From assembly GCA_021307345.1 (NCBI GenBank), contig CP089930.1, forward strand, positions 1,674,001-1,738,000: a stretch of DNA of 64,000 nt. Reading direction: 5' to 3'. Numbering within the stretch: the stretch's first letter is position 1; each line of letters starts with the position of its first letter. Positions 10,433-20,794 of the stretch are shown here, one piece after another. The position numbers and the translations under genes were made by a program. The stretch comes from Escherichia coli (lineage in GTDB: Bacteria > Pseudomonadota > Gammaproteobacteria > Enterobacterales > Enterobacteriaceae). Below the pieces are notes generated by a model that saw nothing but the letters and a program-made list of their open reading frames with translations, ran no database searches and was not told where the DNA came from.

Positions 10433-11611
10433 ATGTTTACTAAACGTCATCGCATCACGTTGCTGTTCAATGCTAATAAAGCCTATGACCGTCAAGTAGT
10501 AGAAGGTGTAGGGGAATATTTACAGGCGTCGCAATCGGAATGGGATATTTTCATTGAAGAAGATTTCCGCGCCCGCATTGATAAAATCAAGGACTGGTTA
10601 GGAGATGGCGTCATCGCCGACTTCGACGATAAACAAATCGAGCAAGCATTGGCTGATGTCAACGTCCCTATTGTTAGCGTTGGTGGCTCGTATCACCTGG
10701 CAGAAAGCTATCCGCCCGTACATTACATTGCCACCGATAACTACGCGCTGGTTGAAAGCGCATTTTTGCATTTAAAAGAGAAAGGCGTTAACCGCTTTGC
10801 TTTTTATGGTCTGCCAGAGCCGAGCGGCAAACGCTGGGCCGCCGAACGCGAGTATGCCTTTCGCCAGCTTGTGGCTGAAGAGAAGTACCGAGGTGTGGTT
10901 TATCAGGGGCTGGAAACCGCACCAGAGAACTGGCAACATGCGCAAAATCGGCTGGCAGACTGGCTGCAAACGCTGCCACCGCAAACAGGAATTATTGCCG
11001 TCACTGACGCCCGGGCGCGGCATATTCTGCAAGTATGCGAACATCTGCACATCCCCGTACCGGAAAAATTATGCGTGATTGGCATAGATAACGAAGAATT
11101 GACCCGCTATCTTTCGCGTGTCGCCCTCTCTTCTGTCGCCCAGGGCGCCCGACAAATGGGCTATCAGGCGGCAAAACTTTTGCATCGCTTATTAGATAAA
11201 GAAGAGATGCCGTTGCAGCGGATTTTGGTTCCGCCAGTCCGTGTCATCGAACGGCGTTCAACGGATTACCGTTCGCTGACCGATCCCGCCGTTATTCAGG
11301 CCATGCATTACATCCGCAATCATGCCTGCAAAGGAATTAAAGTGGATCAGGTTCTGGATGCGGTGGGCATATCGCGATCTAATCTTGAGAAACGGTTTAA
11401 AGAAGAAGTGGGTGAAACTATTCACGCCATGATTCATGCCGAAAAGCTGGAGAAAGCGCGCAGCCTGCTGATTTCTACTACCTTGTCGATCAATGAGATA
11501 TCGCAAATGTGCGGTTATCCATCGCTGCAATACTTCTACTCTGTTTTTAAAAAAGCGTATGACACGACGCCAAAAGAGTATCGCGATGTAAATAGCGAGG
11601 TAATGCTGTAG
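10433..11611 (+). CDS. xylR: Xylose operon activator XylR
   Basis: D-xylose-responsive activator of xylAB and xylFGH. Of its 392 residues, the N-terminal ~270 form a LacI/periplasmic-binding-like sensor (TLLFNANKAYDRQVVEGVG; IIAVTDARARHILQV; CVIGIDNEELTRYLS). The C-terminal ~100 form an AraC DNA-binding domain with two helix-turn-helix motifs (VLDAVGISRSNLEKRFKEEV and INEISQMCGYPSLQYFYSVF). It sits downstream of xylH behind a terminator, so it probably also has its own weak promoter. Confidence 0.97.
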   Translation: MFTKRHRITLLFNANKAYDRQVVEGVGEYLQASQSEWDIFIEEDFRARIDKIKDWLGDGVIADFDDKQIEQALADVNVPIVSVGGSYHLAESYPPVHYIATDNYALVESAFLHLKEKGVNRFAFYGLPEPSGKRWAAEREYAFRQLVAEEKYRGVVYQGLETAPENWQHAQNRLADWLQTLPPQTGIIAVTDARARHILQVCEHLHIPVPEKLCVIGIDNEELTRYLSRVALSSVAQGARQMGYQAAKLLHRLLDKEEMPLQRILVPPVRVIERRSTDYRSLTDPAVIQAMHYIRNHACKGIKVDQVLDAVGISRSNLEKRFKEEVGETIHAMIHAEKLEKARSLLISTTLSINEISQMCGYPSLQYFYSVFKKAYDTTPKEYRDVNSEVML

Positions 11612-11646
11612 CGGAAGGGGAAAATCCGCCTGGCAACATTTCGTGG

Positions 11647-11785
<139 letters not shown>

Positions 11786-11796
11786 AGGGAATGCAA

Positions 11797-12621
11797 TTAC
11801 ATATGCGCGGCAATTAACCGCTGGTTATCCTGGTACATCGCGAACAGGTAGTTGTTATAGCTCTGCCCTTTCGTGGAATAACCTTTCAGCTTATGAATCA
11901 TCGCTGTGGCGGTAACTTCCTGATCCGCTTTACGCAATTGTGCACGTGATTTGCGGAAAGAAGCGTAAGCCGGATGCGTATTCAGGTTAGTGACATAGGC
12001 GCTCACCGATTCTTTTACAGAACTGAACTGAGAGTACCCCTTCACTTTACCCGGCGCATTGGTACAACGCCCTTTCATGCACTTCATGCCGAACAGGTTG
12101 TTGTTACTACGCGCCAGCTTCGACGTTCCCCAACCGCTTTCTGCGGCAGCCATCGTCGCCACCATACTGGTCGGGATAATGTCTACACGTTCGAGTAGCG
12201 TATTCCACGGGATTTTTCGCGTATTACCGGACCACTTCACCTTATAGCGTTTGGCAATGTCTTGCAGACGTGCACGCTCTGAAGGCGACCATTGCCCCTG
12301 GTACTGTTTTGAAATCAGCCAGTTACGTTCCGCCGTAATGGCAGCATTTTGGCTGGTAATATAGGGCATTACAGTCCGGAGAAACGCTTTTTTTCTTGGT
12401 GTTCCGGAAGGGTATTTTCGCAAATCAGGAAGTGAACTGCTCTTTGCACTATTGCGAGAATACTCTTGTTTACTGCTTACCTGTTTATTACTAGCTTTAG
12501 TTAAGTGGGACTTTTGACTCGTTGTTGTCGTGTGCGTCTTCGCTAACACCTCACTCGAAAACACCAGAGTGAGTAACATAAGAATCATCGCCCCATATCG
12601 TCGTATGGGAGTCAAAATCAT
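11797..12621 (-). CDS. bax: Bax, glucosaminidase-domain exported protein
   Basis: A 274-residue protein with an N-terminal signal sequence (MILTPIRRYGAMILMLL...EVLAKT), a Ser/Lys/Thr-rich linker to about residue 70, and a C-terminal Bax/N-acetyl-beta-D-glucosaminidase domain (lysozyme-like fold). The motif MAAAESGWGTSKLARSNNNL carries the conserved catalytic-type Glu, followed by LFGMKC. Predicted to act on peptidoglycan in the periplasm; the biological role is not established. Confidence 0.92.
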   Translation of the reverse strand: MILTPIRRYGAMILMLLTLVFSSEVLAKTHTTTTSQKSHLTKASNKQVSSKQEYSRNSAKSSSLPDLRKYPSGTPRKKAFLRTVMPYITSQNAAITAERNWLISKQYQGQWSPSERARLQDIAKRYKVKWSGNTRKIPWNTLLERVDIIPTSMVATMAAAESGWGTSKLARSNNNLFGMKCMKGRCTNAPGKVKGYSQFSSVKESVSAYVTNLNTHPAYASFRKSRAQLRKADQEVTATAMIHKLKGYSTKGQSYNNYLFAMYQDNQRLIAAHM

Positions 12622-12657
12622 CAGGTCTCCTGATCGGATTTAATCATTCAAACACCT

Positions 12658-12752
12658 TATACTCGTCATACTTCAAGTTGCCTGTACTGCGTAAACGCTG
12701 TTCAAAACGCCATTGGTGTTTTGTCCTGCAACTCGAATGATTTAGAGTAATA
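12658..12752. repeat. RSA-like small dispersed repeat
   Basis: A 95-bp element whose ends are imperfect inverted repeats of 22 bp: TACTCGTCATACTTCAAGTTGC at 12660-12681 (first 20 bases shown below as TACTCGTCATACTTCAAGTT) against the complement of 12728-12749, with about 16 of 22 matches. The ends CTTCAAGTTGC and CTGCAACTCGAATGATT resemble a known class of interspersed enterobacterial repeats. It lies in the 410-bp bax-malS gap. Confidence 0.5.
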
Positions 12753-12940
12753 TTTTTCCCAAATTTGAGAGTTGAATCTCAAATCATATCAAAAATAGCG
12801 GTCAAGCGCACCCCAAGGAATAGTCCAAATCTGAAACTATGTCACGTGGTAATGGTTCAGATTGGTGCAAGATCGCAGAAAATGTGGATTTTATCGCAAA
12901 ATTCAGCCGTTTTTTGCGCGCGATCGCTCACCCCTGCTTC

Positions 12941-12970
12941 TCATCCTGTGGACTTACTATTCAGGGATGA
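12941..12970 (+). promoter_or_regulatory. Candidate MalT boxes upstream of malS
   Basis: TCATCC at 12941-12946 and GGATGA at 12965-12970 are opposite-facing copies of the MalT core GGA(T/G)GA, within 100 bp of the malS start. malS belongs to the maltose regulon, so MalT control is expected. The exact promoter is not assigned. The rest of 12622-13031 holds the small repeat and no gene. Confidence 0.5.
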
Positions 12971-13031
12971 GCTTTGTCTGGCTATTCGCTGGCAAACTGT
13001 CTTAAATCGCAGCAATAAGGACTCACCCGCC

Positions 13032-15062
13032 ATGAAACTTGCCGCCTGTTTTCTGACACTCCTTCCCGGCTTTGCCGTTGCCGCCAACTGGACTTCGCAG
13101 GGGTTCCCCATCTTTACCGAACAGGGGACAGGAACATTTGTCAGCCACGCTAAGCTGGCTAAAAGTACGCGTCCACTAACGCTAAATTTTGACCAACAGT
13201 GCTGGCAACCAGTGAATGCGATAAAACTCAATCAGATGCTTTCCCTGCAACCTTGCGATAACACACCGCCACAATGGCGATTGTTCAGAGCTGGCGAATA
13301 TAAGCTGCAAATCGACACCCGCTCCGGCACGCCAACGTTGATGATTTCGATCCAAAACACCGCCGAACCAGTAGCAACCCCAATCCGTGAATGCCCGAAA
13401 TGGGATGGACGACCACTTACGCTTGATGTCAGTGCCACTTTCCCGGAAGGTGCGGCAATCCGTGATTATTACAGCCAACAAATCGCGACGGTGAAAAACG
13501 GTCAAATAACGTTACAACCTGCCGCCACCAGTAACGGCTTGCTACTGCTGGAACGGGCAGAAACTGGCACCTCTGCCCCTTTCGACTGGCATAACGCCAC
13601 CGTTTACTTTGTGCTGACAGACCGTTTCGAAAACGGCGATCTCAGCAATGACCAGAGCTACGGTCGTCATAAAGACGGTATGGCGGAAATTGGCACTTTT
13701 CACGGCGGCGATTTACGCGGCCTGACCAACAAACTGGATTATCTCCAGCAGCTCGGCGTCAATGCCCTATGGATCAGCGCCCCATTTGAGCAAATTCACG
13801 GCTGGGTAGGCGGTGGTACAAAAGGCGATTTCCCGCATTATGCCTACCACGGTTATTACACACAGGACTGGACGAATCTTGATGCAAATATGGGCAACGA
13901 AGCCGATCTACGGACGCTGGTTGATAGCGCGCACCAGCGCGGTATTCGTATTCTCTTTGATGTGGTGATGAACCATACCGGTTATGCCACGCTGGCGGAT
14001 ATGCAGGAGTATCAGTTTGGCGCGTTATATATTTCTGGTGATGAGCTGAAAAAAACGCTGGGTGACCGCTGGAGCGACTGGAAACCCGCCGCCGGGCAAA
14101 CCTGGCATAGTTTTAACGATTACATTAATTTCAGCGACAAAACAGGGTGGGATAAATGGTGGGGGAAAAACTGGGTCAGAACGGATATTGGAGATTACGA
14201 CAATCCTGGATTCGACGATCTCACCATGTCGCTGGCCTTTTTACCGGATATAAAGACCGAATCTACCACCGCTTCAGGTCTGCCGGTGTTCTATAAAAAC
14301 AAACCGGATACCCACGCTAAAGCCATCGATGGCTATACGCCGCGCGATTATTTAACTCACTGGTTAAGCCAGTGGGTTCGCGACTACGGGATTGATGGTT
14401 TTCGGGTCGACACCGCCAAACATGTTGAGTTGCCCGCCTGGCAGCAACTGAAAACTCAGGCCAGCGCCGCACTTAGCGAATGGAAAAAAGCGAATCCCGA
14501 TAAAGCATTAGATGACAAACCTTTCTGGATGACCGGCGAGTCCTGGGGTCATGGCGTAATGCAAAGTGACTACTATCGCCACGGCTTCGATGCGATGATC
14601 AATTTCGATTATCAGGAACAGGCGGCGAAAGCCGTCGATTGTCTGGCGCAGATGGACACCACCTGGCAGCAAATGGCAGATAAATTGCAGGATTTCAACG
14701 TGTTGAGCTACCTATCGTCGCATGATACCCGCCTGTTCCGTGACGGGGGCGACAAAGTAGCAGAGTTATTATTATTAGCGCCAGGCGCGGTACAAATCTT
14801 TTATGGCGATGAATCCTCACGTCCGTTCGGAGCCACCGGCTCAGATCCGCTGCAAGGCACACGCTCGGATATGAACTGGCAGGATGTTAGCGGTAAATCT
14901 GCCGCCAGCGTTGCGCACTGGCAACGCCTCGGTCAGTTCCGCGCCCGCCATCCAGCGATTGGCGCGGGTAAGCAGACCACATTGCCACTGAAACAAGGTT
15001 ATGGATTTGTCCGTGAACATGGCAATGATAAAGTGATGGTTGTCTGGGCGGGGCAACAGTAA
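13032..15062 (+). CDS. malS: Periplasmic alpha-amylase
   Basis: Endo-type GH13 alpha-amylase that trims maltodextrins in the periplasm. The ATG at 13032 starts a clear signal peptide (MKLAACFLTLLPGFAVAA) and gives 676 residues as in K-12; the longer open frame from 12765 lies in the promoter region and is rejected. GH13 regions are visible: FDVVMNHTG, GFRVDTAKH (nucleophile Asp), TGESWGH (acid Glu) and LSSHDTR (transition-state Asp). Transcribed alone; a hairpin follows its stop. Confidence 0.97.
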   Translation: MKLAACFLTLLPGFAVAANWTSQGFPIFTEQGTGTFVSHAKLAKSTRPLTLNFDQQCWQPVNAIKLNQMLSLQPCDNTPPQWRLFRAGEYKLQIDTRSGTPTLMISIQNTAEPVATPIRECPKWDGRPLTLDVSATFPEGAAIRDYYSQQIATVKNGQITLQPAATSNGLLLLERAETGTSAPFDWHNATVYFVLTDRFENGDLSNDQSYGRHKDGMAEIGTFHGGDLRGLTNKLDYLQQLGVNALWISAPFEQIHGWVGGGTKGDFPHYAYHGYYTQDWTNLDANMGNEADLRTLVDSAHQRGIRILFDVVMNHTGYATLADMQEYQFGALYISGDELKKTLGDRWSDWKPAAGQTWHSFNDYINFSDKTGWDKWWGKNWVRTDIGDYDNPGFDDLTMSLAFLPDIKTESTTASGLPVFYKNKPDTHAKAIDGYTPRDYLTHWLSQWVRDYGIDGFRVDTAKHVELPAWQQLKTQASAALSEWKKANPDKALDDKPFWMTGESWGHGVMQSDYYRHGFDAMINFDYQEQAAKAVDCLAQMDTTWQQMADKLQDFNVLSYLSSHDTRLFRDGGDKVAELLLLAPGAVQIFYGDESSRPFGATGSDPLQGTRSDMNWQDVSGKSAASVAHWQRLGQFRARHPAIGAGKQTTLPLKQGYGFVREHGNDKVMVVWAGQQ

Positions 15063-15068
15063 CTTTTC

Positions 15069-15100
15069 CGGCTTCCCACTTGCAGTATGTCGGGAAGCCG
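15069..15100 (+). terminator. Hairpin after malS
   Basis: CGGCTTCCC (15069-15077) and GGGAAGCCG (15092-15100) form a nine-base stem just after the malS stop. No T-run follows, so termination strength is uncertain. Confidence 0.5.
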
Positions 15101-15238
15101 TATTCCAGTATAAAAGACCAGACATATCATAAACCTTAGCATGATACGCCAATCCTCTTGCAGCAACCCGATTTGCACCCCAGCAAATGTAGCGTTATTG
15201 TTACTTTCCTTGCTACAGAGTTCGACAGATATCCCGCT

Positions 15239-16492
15239 ATGACATTCTCCCTTTTTGGTGACAAATTTACCCGCTACTCCGGCATTACGCTGCTGATGGA
15301 AGATCTGAACGACGGCTTACGCACGCCCGGCGCGATTATGCTCGGCGGCGGCAATCCGGCGCAGATCCCGGAAATGCAGGACTACTTCCAGACGCTGCTG
15401 ACCGACATGCTGGAAAGCGGCAAAGCCACTGATGCGCTGTGTAATTACGACGGCCCGCAGGGGAAAACGGAGCTACTCACACTACTTGCCGAAATGCTAC
15501 GCGAGAAGCTGGGTTGGGATATTGAACCACAGAATATTGCACTAACAAACGGCAGCCAGAGCGCGTTTTTCTACTTATTTAATCTGTTTGCCGGACGCCG
15601 CGCCGATGGTCGGGTCAAAAAAGTGCTGTTCCCGCTGGCACCAGAATACATTGGCTACGCTGACGCCGGACTGGAAGAAGATCTTTTCGTCTCTGCGCGT
15701 CCAAATATTGAACTGCTGCCAGAAGGCCAGTTTAAATACCACGTCGATTTTGAACATCTGCATATTGGCGAAGAGACCGGGATGATTTGCGTCTCCCGTC
15801 CAACGAACCCAACAGGCAATGTGATTACTGACGAAGAGTTGCTGAAGCTGGATGCATTGGCAAATCAGCACGGTATTCCGCTGGTGATTGATAACGCTTA
15901 TGGTGTCCCGTTCCCTGGCATTATCTTCAGCGAAGCGCGCCCACTGTGGAATCCGAATATCGTGCTGTGCATGAGCCTTTCTAAATTGGGGCTGCCAGGT
16001 TCGCGCTGCGGCATTATCATCGCCAATGAAAAAATCATCACCGCCATCACGAATATGAACGGCATTATCAGCCTGGCGCCTGGCGGTATTGGTCCGGCGA
16101 TGATGTGTGAAATGATTAAGCGTAACGATCTGCTGCGCCTGTCAGAAACGGTCATCAAGCCGTTCTACTACCAGCGTGTTCAGGAAACTATCGCCATCAT
16201 TCGCCGCTATTTACCAGAAGATCGCTGCCTGATTCATAAACCCGAAGGAGCCATTTTCCTCTGGCTATGGTTTAAGGATTTGCCAATTACCACCGAGCAG
16301 CTTTACCAGCGCCTGAAAGCGCGCGGCGTGCTGATGGTGCCGGGGCACAACTTCTTCCCTGGGCTGGATAAACCGTGGCCGCATACGCATCAATGTATGC
16401 GCATGAACTATGTGCCGGAGCCGGAGAAAATTGAGGCAGGCGTGAAGATTCTGGCGGAAGAGATTGAACGCGCCTGGGCTGAGAGTCATTAA
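15239..16492 (+). CDS. avtA: Valine-pyruvate aminotransferase (transaminase C)
   Basis: PLP-dependent class I/II aminotransferase that makes valine from 2-ketoisovalerate with alanine as donor. The ATG at 15239 (MTFSLFGDKFTRYSG) gives 417 residues, the known length; the 27-codon upstream extension lacks support. Visible motifs are the substrate-binding GGGNPAQIPE, SRPTNPTGN, VIDNAYG and the PLP lysine in MSLSKLGLPGSRCG. REP repeats follow. Confidence 0.97.
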   Translation: MTFSLFGDKFTRYSGITLLMEDLNDGLRTPGAIMLGGGNPAQIPEMQDYFQTLLTDMLESGKATDALCNYDGPQGKTELLTLLAEMLREKLGWDIEPQNIALTNGSQSAFFYLFNLFAGRRADGRVKKVLFPLAPEYIGYADAGLEEDLFVSARPNIELLPEGQFKYHVDFEHLHIGEETGMICVSRPTNPTGNVITDEELLKLDALANQHGIPLVIDNAYGVPFPGIIFSEARPLWNPNIVLCMSLSKLGLPGSRCGIIIANEKIITAITNMNGIISLAPGGIGPAMMCEMIKRNDLLRLSETVIKPFYYQRVQETIAIIRRYLPEDRCLIHKPEGAIFLWLWFKDLPITTEQLYQRLKARGVLMVPGHNFFPGLDKPWPHTHQCMRMNYVPEPEKIEAGVKILAEEIERAWAESH

Positions 16493-16497
16493 AAATT

Positions 16498-16595
16498 GCC
16501 TGATGCGCTACGCTTATCAGGCCACATAATTTCTGCAATATATTGAATTTGTAAGATTTTGTAGGCCAGATAAGACGTTCACGCCGCATCCGGCA
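16498..16595. repeat. Two REP units after avtA
   Basis: A palindromic unit at 16498-16522 (GCCTGATGCGCTACGCTTAT...) and a second at 16560-16595 (GTAGGCCAGATAAGACGTTC...CATCCGGCA). These are typical REP elements in the convergent avtA-ysaA gap. Confidence 0.85.
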
Positions 16596-16607
16596 TTAAC
16601 AAAACGC

Positions 16608-16640
16608 ACTATTCCGGCGTTGAGAACCACCGGAATAGTG
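16608..16640 (-). terminator. Terminator of ysaA
   Basis: CACTATTCCGG (16608-16618) pairs with CCGGAATAGTG (16630-16640). On the minus strand the stem is followed by CGTTTTGTT, directly after the ysaA stop. Confidence 0.7.
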
Positions 16641-16642
16641 TT

Positions 16643-17116
16643 TCAAACAGGCTGCTGTAGTAGCCGATTCCGCTGCACTTTCTCAACATCCATACACTGC
16701 AACGCTTTTGTCGGACAGGCTTCAACACAGGCCGGGCCCGTCGTCCGATGCCAGCACAGATCGCACTTAATCGCCCTCGCCTTTGCACGCGATGAAACGA
16801 CCTCCATCGCGCCAAACGGACATGCCAGCATACAGCTTTTACAGCCAATACAACGTGATTGTTCAACAAAGATATGCCCATGTTCACGGCTTATCGCGTC
16901 AACAGGGCAGACATTCGCGCACGGTGCATCTTCACACTGATGACAGGCTACTGCTGTGGTACAGGTATGGTCTTTGATAACACGAATACGGGAAATAAAC
17001 TCGCCAGGTAACAACGAAGCGCAATCCTGATTCTCCTGATGCGACACTGCGCAAGCCACTTCACAGGTACGGCAACCGATACATTTCGTCGCATCCGCAA
17101 TAATAAATCGGTTCAT
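16643..17116 (-). CDS. ysaA: Ferredoxin-like 4Fe-4S protein YsaA
   Basis: A 157-residue electron-transfer subunit of the HycB/DmsB type with four [4Fe-4S] cysteine clusters: CIGCRTCEVAC, CHQCEDAPCANVC, CIGCKSCMLAC and CDLCWHRTTGPACVEAC. No signal peptide or membrane helix, so cytoplasmic. The ATG at 17114-17116 follows AAGGAG by six bases; an in-frame GTG two codons earlier overlaps that site and is less likely. It has no catalytic partner next to it, so its oxidoreductase is unknown. Confidence 0.9.
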   Translation of the reverse strand: MNRFIIADATKCIGCRTCEVACAVSHQENQDCASLLPGEFISRIRVIKDHTCTTAVACHQCEDAPCANVCPVDAISREHGHIFVEQSRCIGCKSCMLACPFGAMEVVSSRAKARAIKCDLCWHRTTGPACVEACPTKALQCMDVEKVQRNRLLQQPV

Positions 17117-17217
17117 GATCACTCCTTTGCACTAAAACCGCAGCGTGCCAGAGAGTGCGCCATTATTGCTTTGATCCAACGAAGGAAATATTAAAGTTTT
17201 GCCACCTGCCCAAAGCA

Positions 17218-18051
17218 TTATGTGATCGCGCCCTGGTCGTCCCGGACGGTAAATCCCAGTTCATTGGAAATAGCCAGGGCAGTTTCACGCAGCGGTTTCA
17301 GGAGATTTTTCACCCCCACCTGTTTCAGGCGTGATGTCGAAAGCGAAATCGACACCGCATACGGCATCCGCCCATGAATATCAAACACCGGAACAGCAAT
17401 ACAGGAGACGCCGAGTTCATTCTCTTCTCTGTCCATCGCCACGCCGCTTTCGCGAATGTGCGCCAACTCGTCGAACATCGCGGGCAGTTCGGTAATGGTA
17501 TTGCGGGTTAGCGGCTGGATTTCATTCTGATGGCTTTCCCAATACGATTTCACGTAGTCCTGATGACCAAACGCCATATAAACCTTACCCATCGCCGAAC
17601 AGTAGAGCGGCATATGCTGACCAATATAGGCACGGGTTCGCAGCATACCGGTAGTAGGTTCCAGTTTATAAATCAAAATAGCGTGATCGTCTTCTCGACT
17701 GGAAAAGTTAATGGTTTCACCAGTGGCGATGTTCAGTGCCTCAAGATGCGGCGCGGCGATATGAATGATATTCAGCGAAGACAGCGCCTTCTGCCCGACG
17801 GCAATAAATTTTGTGGTCAGGCGATAACTCCCCGCAGCAGGCGCGGTTGTCACATAGCCACAGGACTGTAGTCCCTGCAATAAACGATGGACCGTACTTT
17901 TATTTAAGCCAGCCAGTTCAGAGAGATGCGCCAGCGGGCAACCGTTTGGATAGTTGCTCAAAATCTCAATCAGCATCAACCCGCGAAACAGGCTCTGACT
18001 TCCAGCCGGACGCTCTTTTTCCTGCGCCAACTCGTGCTCTTTTTTTCCCAT
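17218..18051 (-). CDS. yiaJ: IclR-family repressor YiaJ (PlaR)
   Basis: Repressor of the adjacent divergent yiaK-sgbE operon; more recently called PlaR. The 277 residues contain an N-terminal winged helix-turn-helix (LFRGLMLIEILSNYPNG, then LAHLSELAGLNKSTVHRLLQ) and a C-terminal IclR effector domain (LEALNIATGETINFSS; GMLRTRAYIGQHMPLYCSAM; NELGVSCIAVPVFD). The 216-bp gap to yiaK holds the shared operator region. K-12 annotation uses a start about five codons further upstream; MGKKEHEL is the first Met in this frame here. Confidence 0.95.
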   Translation of the reverse strand: MGKKEHELAQEKERPAGSQSLFRGLMLIEILSNYPNGCPLAHLSELAGLNKSTVHRLLQGLQSCGYVTTAPAAGSYRLTTKFIAVGQKALSSLNIIHIAAPHLEALNIATGETINFSSREDDHAILIYKLEPTTGMLRTRAYIGQHMPLYCSAMGKVYMAFGHQDYVKSYWESHQNEIQPLTRNTITELPAMFDELAHIRESGVAMDREENELGVSCIAVPVFDIHGRMPYAVSISLSTSRLKQVGVKNLLKPLRETALAISNELGFTVRDDQGAIT

Positions 18052-18267
18052 CGCTTTCTTCCCCTTTTTATCGCGCCCTGATGGTAACGCAAAGTGTGTC
18101 GCAGTTCACGATCTCGACAGATAATTTATAACTATTTGATTTATATAGTTTTTGAAAATCATGGTGTGGATTGCTTTGTTAAAAAGCGATCGATATATTT
18201 GAAATCAAATTTCGCATAGTGGAATTTTAAGCTAAAAAAGCGATCAACAAACACAAGGAAGCCAGGG

Positions 18268-19266
18268 ATGAAAGTGACATTTGAGCAGTTAAAAACAGCC
18301 TTTAATCGGGTATTAATTTCACGTGGCGTTAACAGCGAAACAGCCGATGCCTGTGCAGAGATGTTCGCCCGCACCACCGAATCCGGCGTTTATTCTCATG
18401 GCGTTAACCGTTTCCCCCGTTTCATTCAGCAACTGGAAAACGGCGATATCATTCCTGACGCCCAACCCAAACGTATAACCAGCCTCGGCGCGATTGAGCA
18501 GTGGGACGCCCGGCGTTCAATCGGTAACCTGACAGCGAAAAAGATGATGGATCGTGCCATTGAACTGGCGGCAACTCACGGGATTGGCCTGGTCGCGTTA
18601 CGCAATGCCAACCACTGGATGCGCGGCGGCAGCTACGGCTGGCAGGCGGCGGAAAAAGGCTATATCGGCATCTGCTGGACAAACTCCATCGCCGTAATGC
18701 CGCCGTGGGGCGCAAAAGAATGTCGCATCGGCACCAACCCACTGATCGTCGCTATTCCCTCTTCACCCATCACCATGGTCGATATGTCGATGTCGATGTT
18801 CTCCTACGGCATGTTAGAAGTGAATCGTCTGGCGGGACGCGAGCTGCCGGTCGATGGTGGCTTTGATGATGAGGGTAATTTGACCAAAGAACCTGGCGTT
18901 ATCGAGAAGAATCGCCGCATTTTGCCGATGGGCTACTGGAAAGGTTCTGGCATGTCGATTGTGCTGGATATGATCGCTACTCTCCTTTCCGACGGCGCAT
19001 CGGTTGCCGAAGTCACCCAGGACAACAGCGACGAGTACGGCATTTCACAAATCTTTATTGCCATTGAAGTGGATAAACTGATCGACGGTTCCACCCGCGA
19101 CGCCAAACTGCAACGCATCATGGATTACGTTACCAGTGCCGAACGCGCAGACGAAAACCAGGCCATTCGTTTACCCGGCCACGAATTTACCACTCTACTG
19201 GCAGAAAACCGTCGTAACGGTATTACTGTGGATGACAGCGTATGGGCAAAAATCCAGGCATTATAA
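18268..19266 (+). CDS. yiaK: 2,3-diketo-L-gulonate reductase
   Basis: NAD(P)H-dependent reductase (also DlgD) that converts 2,3-diketo-L-gulonate to 3-keto-L-gulonate. It belongs to the malate/L-lactate dehydrogenase (Ldh2/YlbC) family. The 332 residues start [16 protein letters not shown] after AAGGAAG; family stretches are [13 protein letters not shown] (catalytic His), [12 protein letters not shown] and [20 protein letters not shown]. First gene of the operon, divergent from yiaJ and 11 bp before yiaL. Confidence 0.96.
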   Translation: MKVTFEQLKTAFNRVLISRGVNSETADACAEMFARTTESGVYSHGVNRFPRFIQQLENGDIIPDAQPKRITSLGAIEQWDARRSIGNLTAKKMMDRAIELAATHGIGLVALRNANHWMRGGSYGWQAAEKGYIGICWTNSIAVMPPWGAKECRIGTNPLIVAIPSSPITMVDMSMSMFSYGMLEVNRLAGRELPVDGGFDDEGNLTKEPGVIEKNRRILPMGYWKGSGMSIVLDMIATLLSDGASVAEVTQDNSDEYGISQIFIAIEVDKLIDGSTRDAKLQRIMDYVTSAERADENQAIRLPGHEFTTLLAENRRNGITVDDSVWAKIQAL

Positions 19267-19274
19267 GGAGATAG

Positions 19275-19742
<468 letters not shown>

Positions 19743-19764
19743 AAAGTTATTACTGGAGCACAAA

Positions 19765-20685
19765 ATGAAAGCGAATAATACCGGTTATATTATCGGTGCG
19801 TATCCCTGTGCACCCTCTTTTCACCAAAGAAGTGAAGAGGAAGAGAAGGAATTCTGGCGACAATTATCAGATACCCCTGATATTCGTGGGCTGGAACAAC
19901 CCTGCCTGGAAAACTTCCACCCGCTGGGCGACCAATGGTTGCTACGTCATACGCCAGAAAGCTGGAGATTTGTCGTCACCGCTGTGATGGAAACCATGCG
20001 TCGCCGCAGCGAAAACAACGGTTTTGGCCTCGCCTCCAGCGATGAAGATCAACGCAAGGCGTGCGTGGCGTACTATCGCCACCTGTTCAATAAAATCAAC
20101 TCATTGAATTCCAATAAAGTCCTCGCACTGGAGATCCAGGCCGCACCGTTAGCAACGAATCCCAATGTTATGCAAGCGACGGACGCTTTTGCCCGCTCGT
20201 TGAAAGAAATCGCCAGTTGGAACTGGCCGTGCAAACTGGTGCTGGAACACTGTGATGCCATGACGTCTGCCGCTCCACGCAAAGGCTTTTTGCCTTTGGA
20301 AAATGTGCTGGAAGTCATTGCCGATTATGACGTCAGCCTCTGTATCAACTGGGCGCGATCCGCCATTGAAGGCCGTAATACAGTGTTGCCGCTGACCCAT
20401 ACCCAAATGGCGAAACAGGCCGGGAAACTCGGCGCGTTGATGTTCTCTGGTACGACGCTAAACGGAGCATACGGAGAATGGCAGGATTTACACGCGCCGT
20501 TTGCACCATTCTGTGCAGAAAGCCTGATGACCACAGATCACGTTCGCGAGTTATTTAATGCAGCAGAACCGTCAACATTGCATTTTGCTGGCATCAAGCT
20601 GCTAGAAATAAATGAATCGGCTGATGTACAGCATCGCATCGATATATTACGTAACGGTATTCACTCTCTGAATGAATCTATTTAA
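19765..20685 (+). CDS. DUF4862-type protein inserted in the yia operon
   Basis: A 306-residue cytoplasmic protein starting [20 protein letters not shown] at the ATG 19765, with GGAG seven bases before it; a longer open frame overlaps yiaL and is not needed. It resembles the DUF4862 family and its layout ([60 protein letters not shown]) recalls TIM-barrel sugar isomerase/epimerase-like enzymes with conserved acidic and His residues. No K-12 counterpart in this operon. Being between yiaL and the TRAP importer, co-transcribed, it probably acts on the imported sugar acid or a related compound. The reaction is unknown. Confidence 0.85.
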   Translation: MKANNTGYIIGAYPCAPSFHQRSEEEEKEFWRQLSDTPDIRGLEQPCLENFHPLGDQWLLRHTPESWRFVVTAVMETMRRRSENNGFGLASSDEDQRKACVAYYRHLFNKINSLNSNKVLALEIQAAPLATNPNVMQATDAFARSLKEIASWNWPCKLVLEHCDAMTSAAPRKGFLPLENVLEVIADYDVSLCINWARSAIEGRNTVLPLTHTQMAKQAGKLGALMFSGTTLNGAYGEWQDLHAPFAPFCAESLMTTDHVRELFNAAEPSTLHFAGIKLLEINESADVQHRIDILRNGIHSLNESI

Positions 20686-20794
20686 AACGATTCATTTATT
20701 TTGCCAAATTCTAATTAGTCGTTTTCCAATAAATATTACGAATACCAACAGCATTAATTAATGAAAACATATTACATAACAAGAAGGACTCGTT

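Noticed and set aside
12765-13031. N-terminal extension of MalS by 89 codons
   Set aside because: The internal ATG at 13032 begins a clear signal peptide and gives the known length; the extension covers the MalT boxes.
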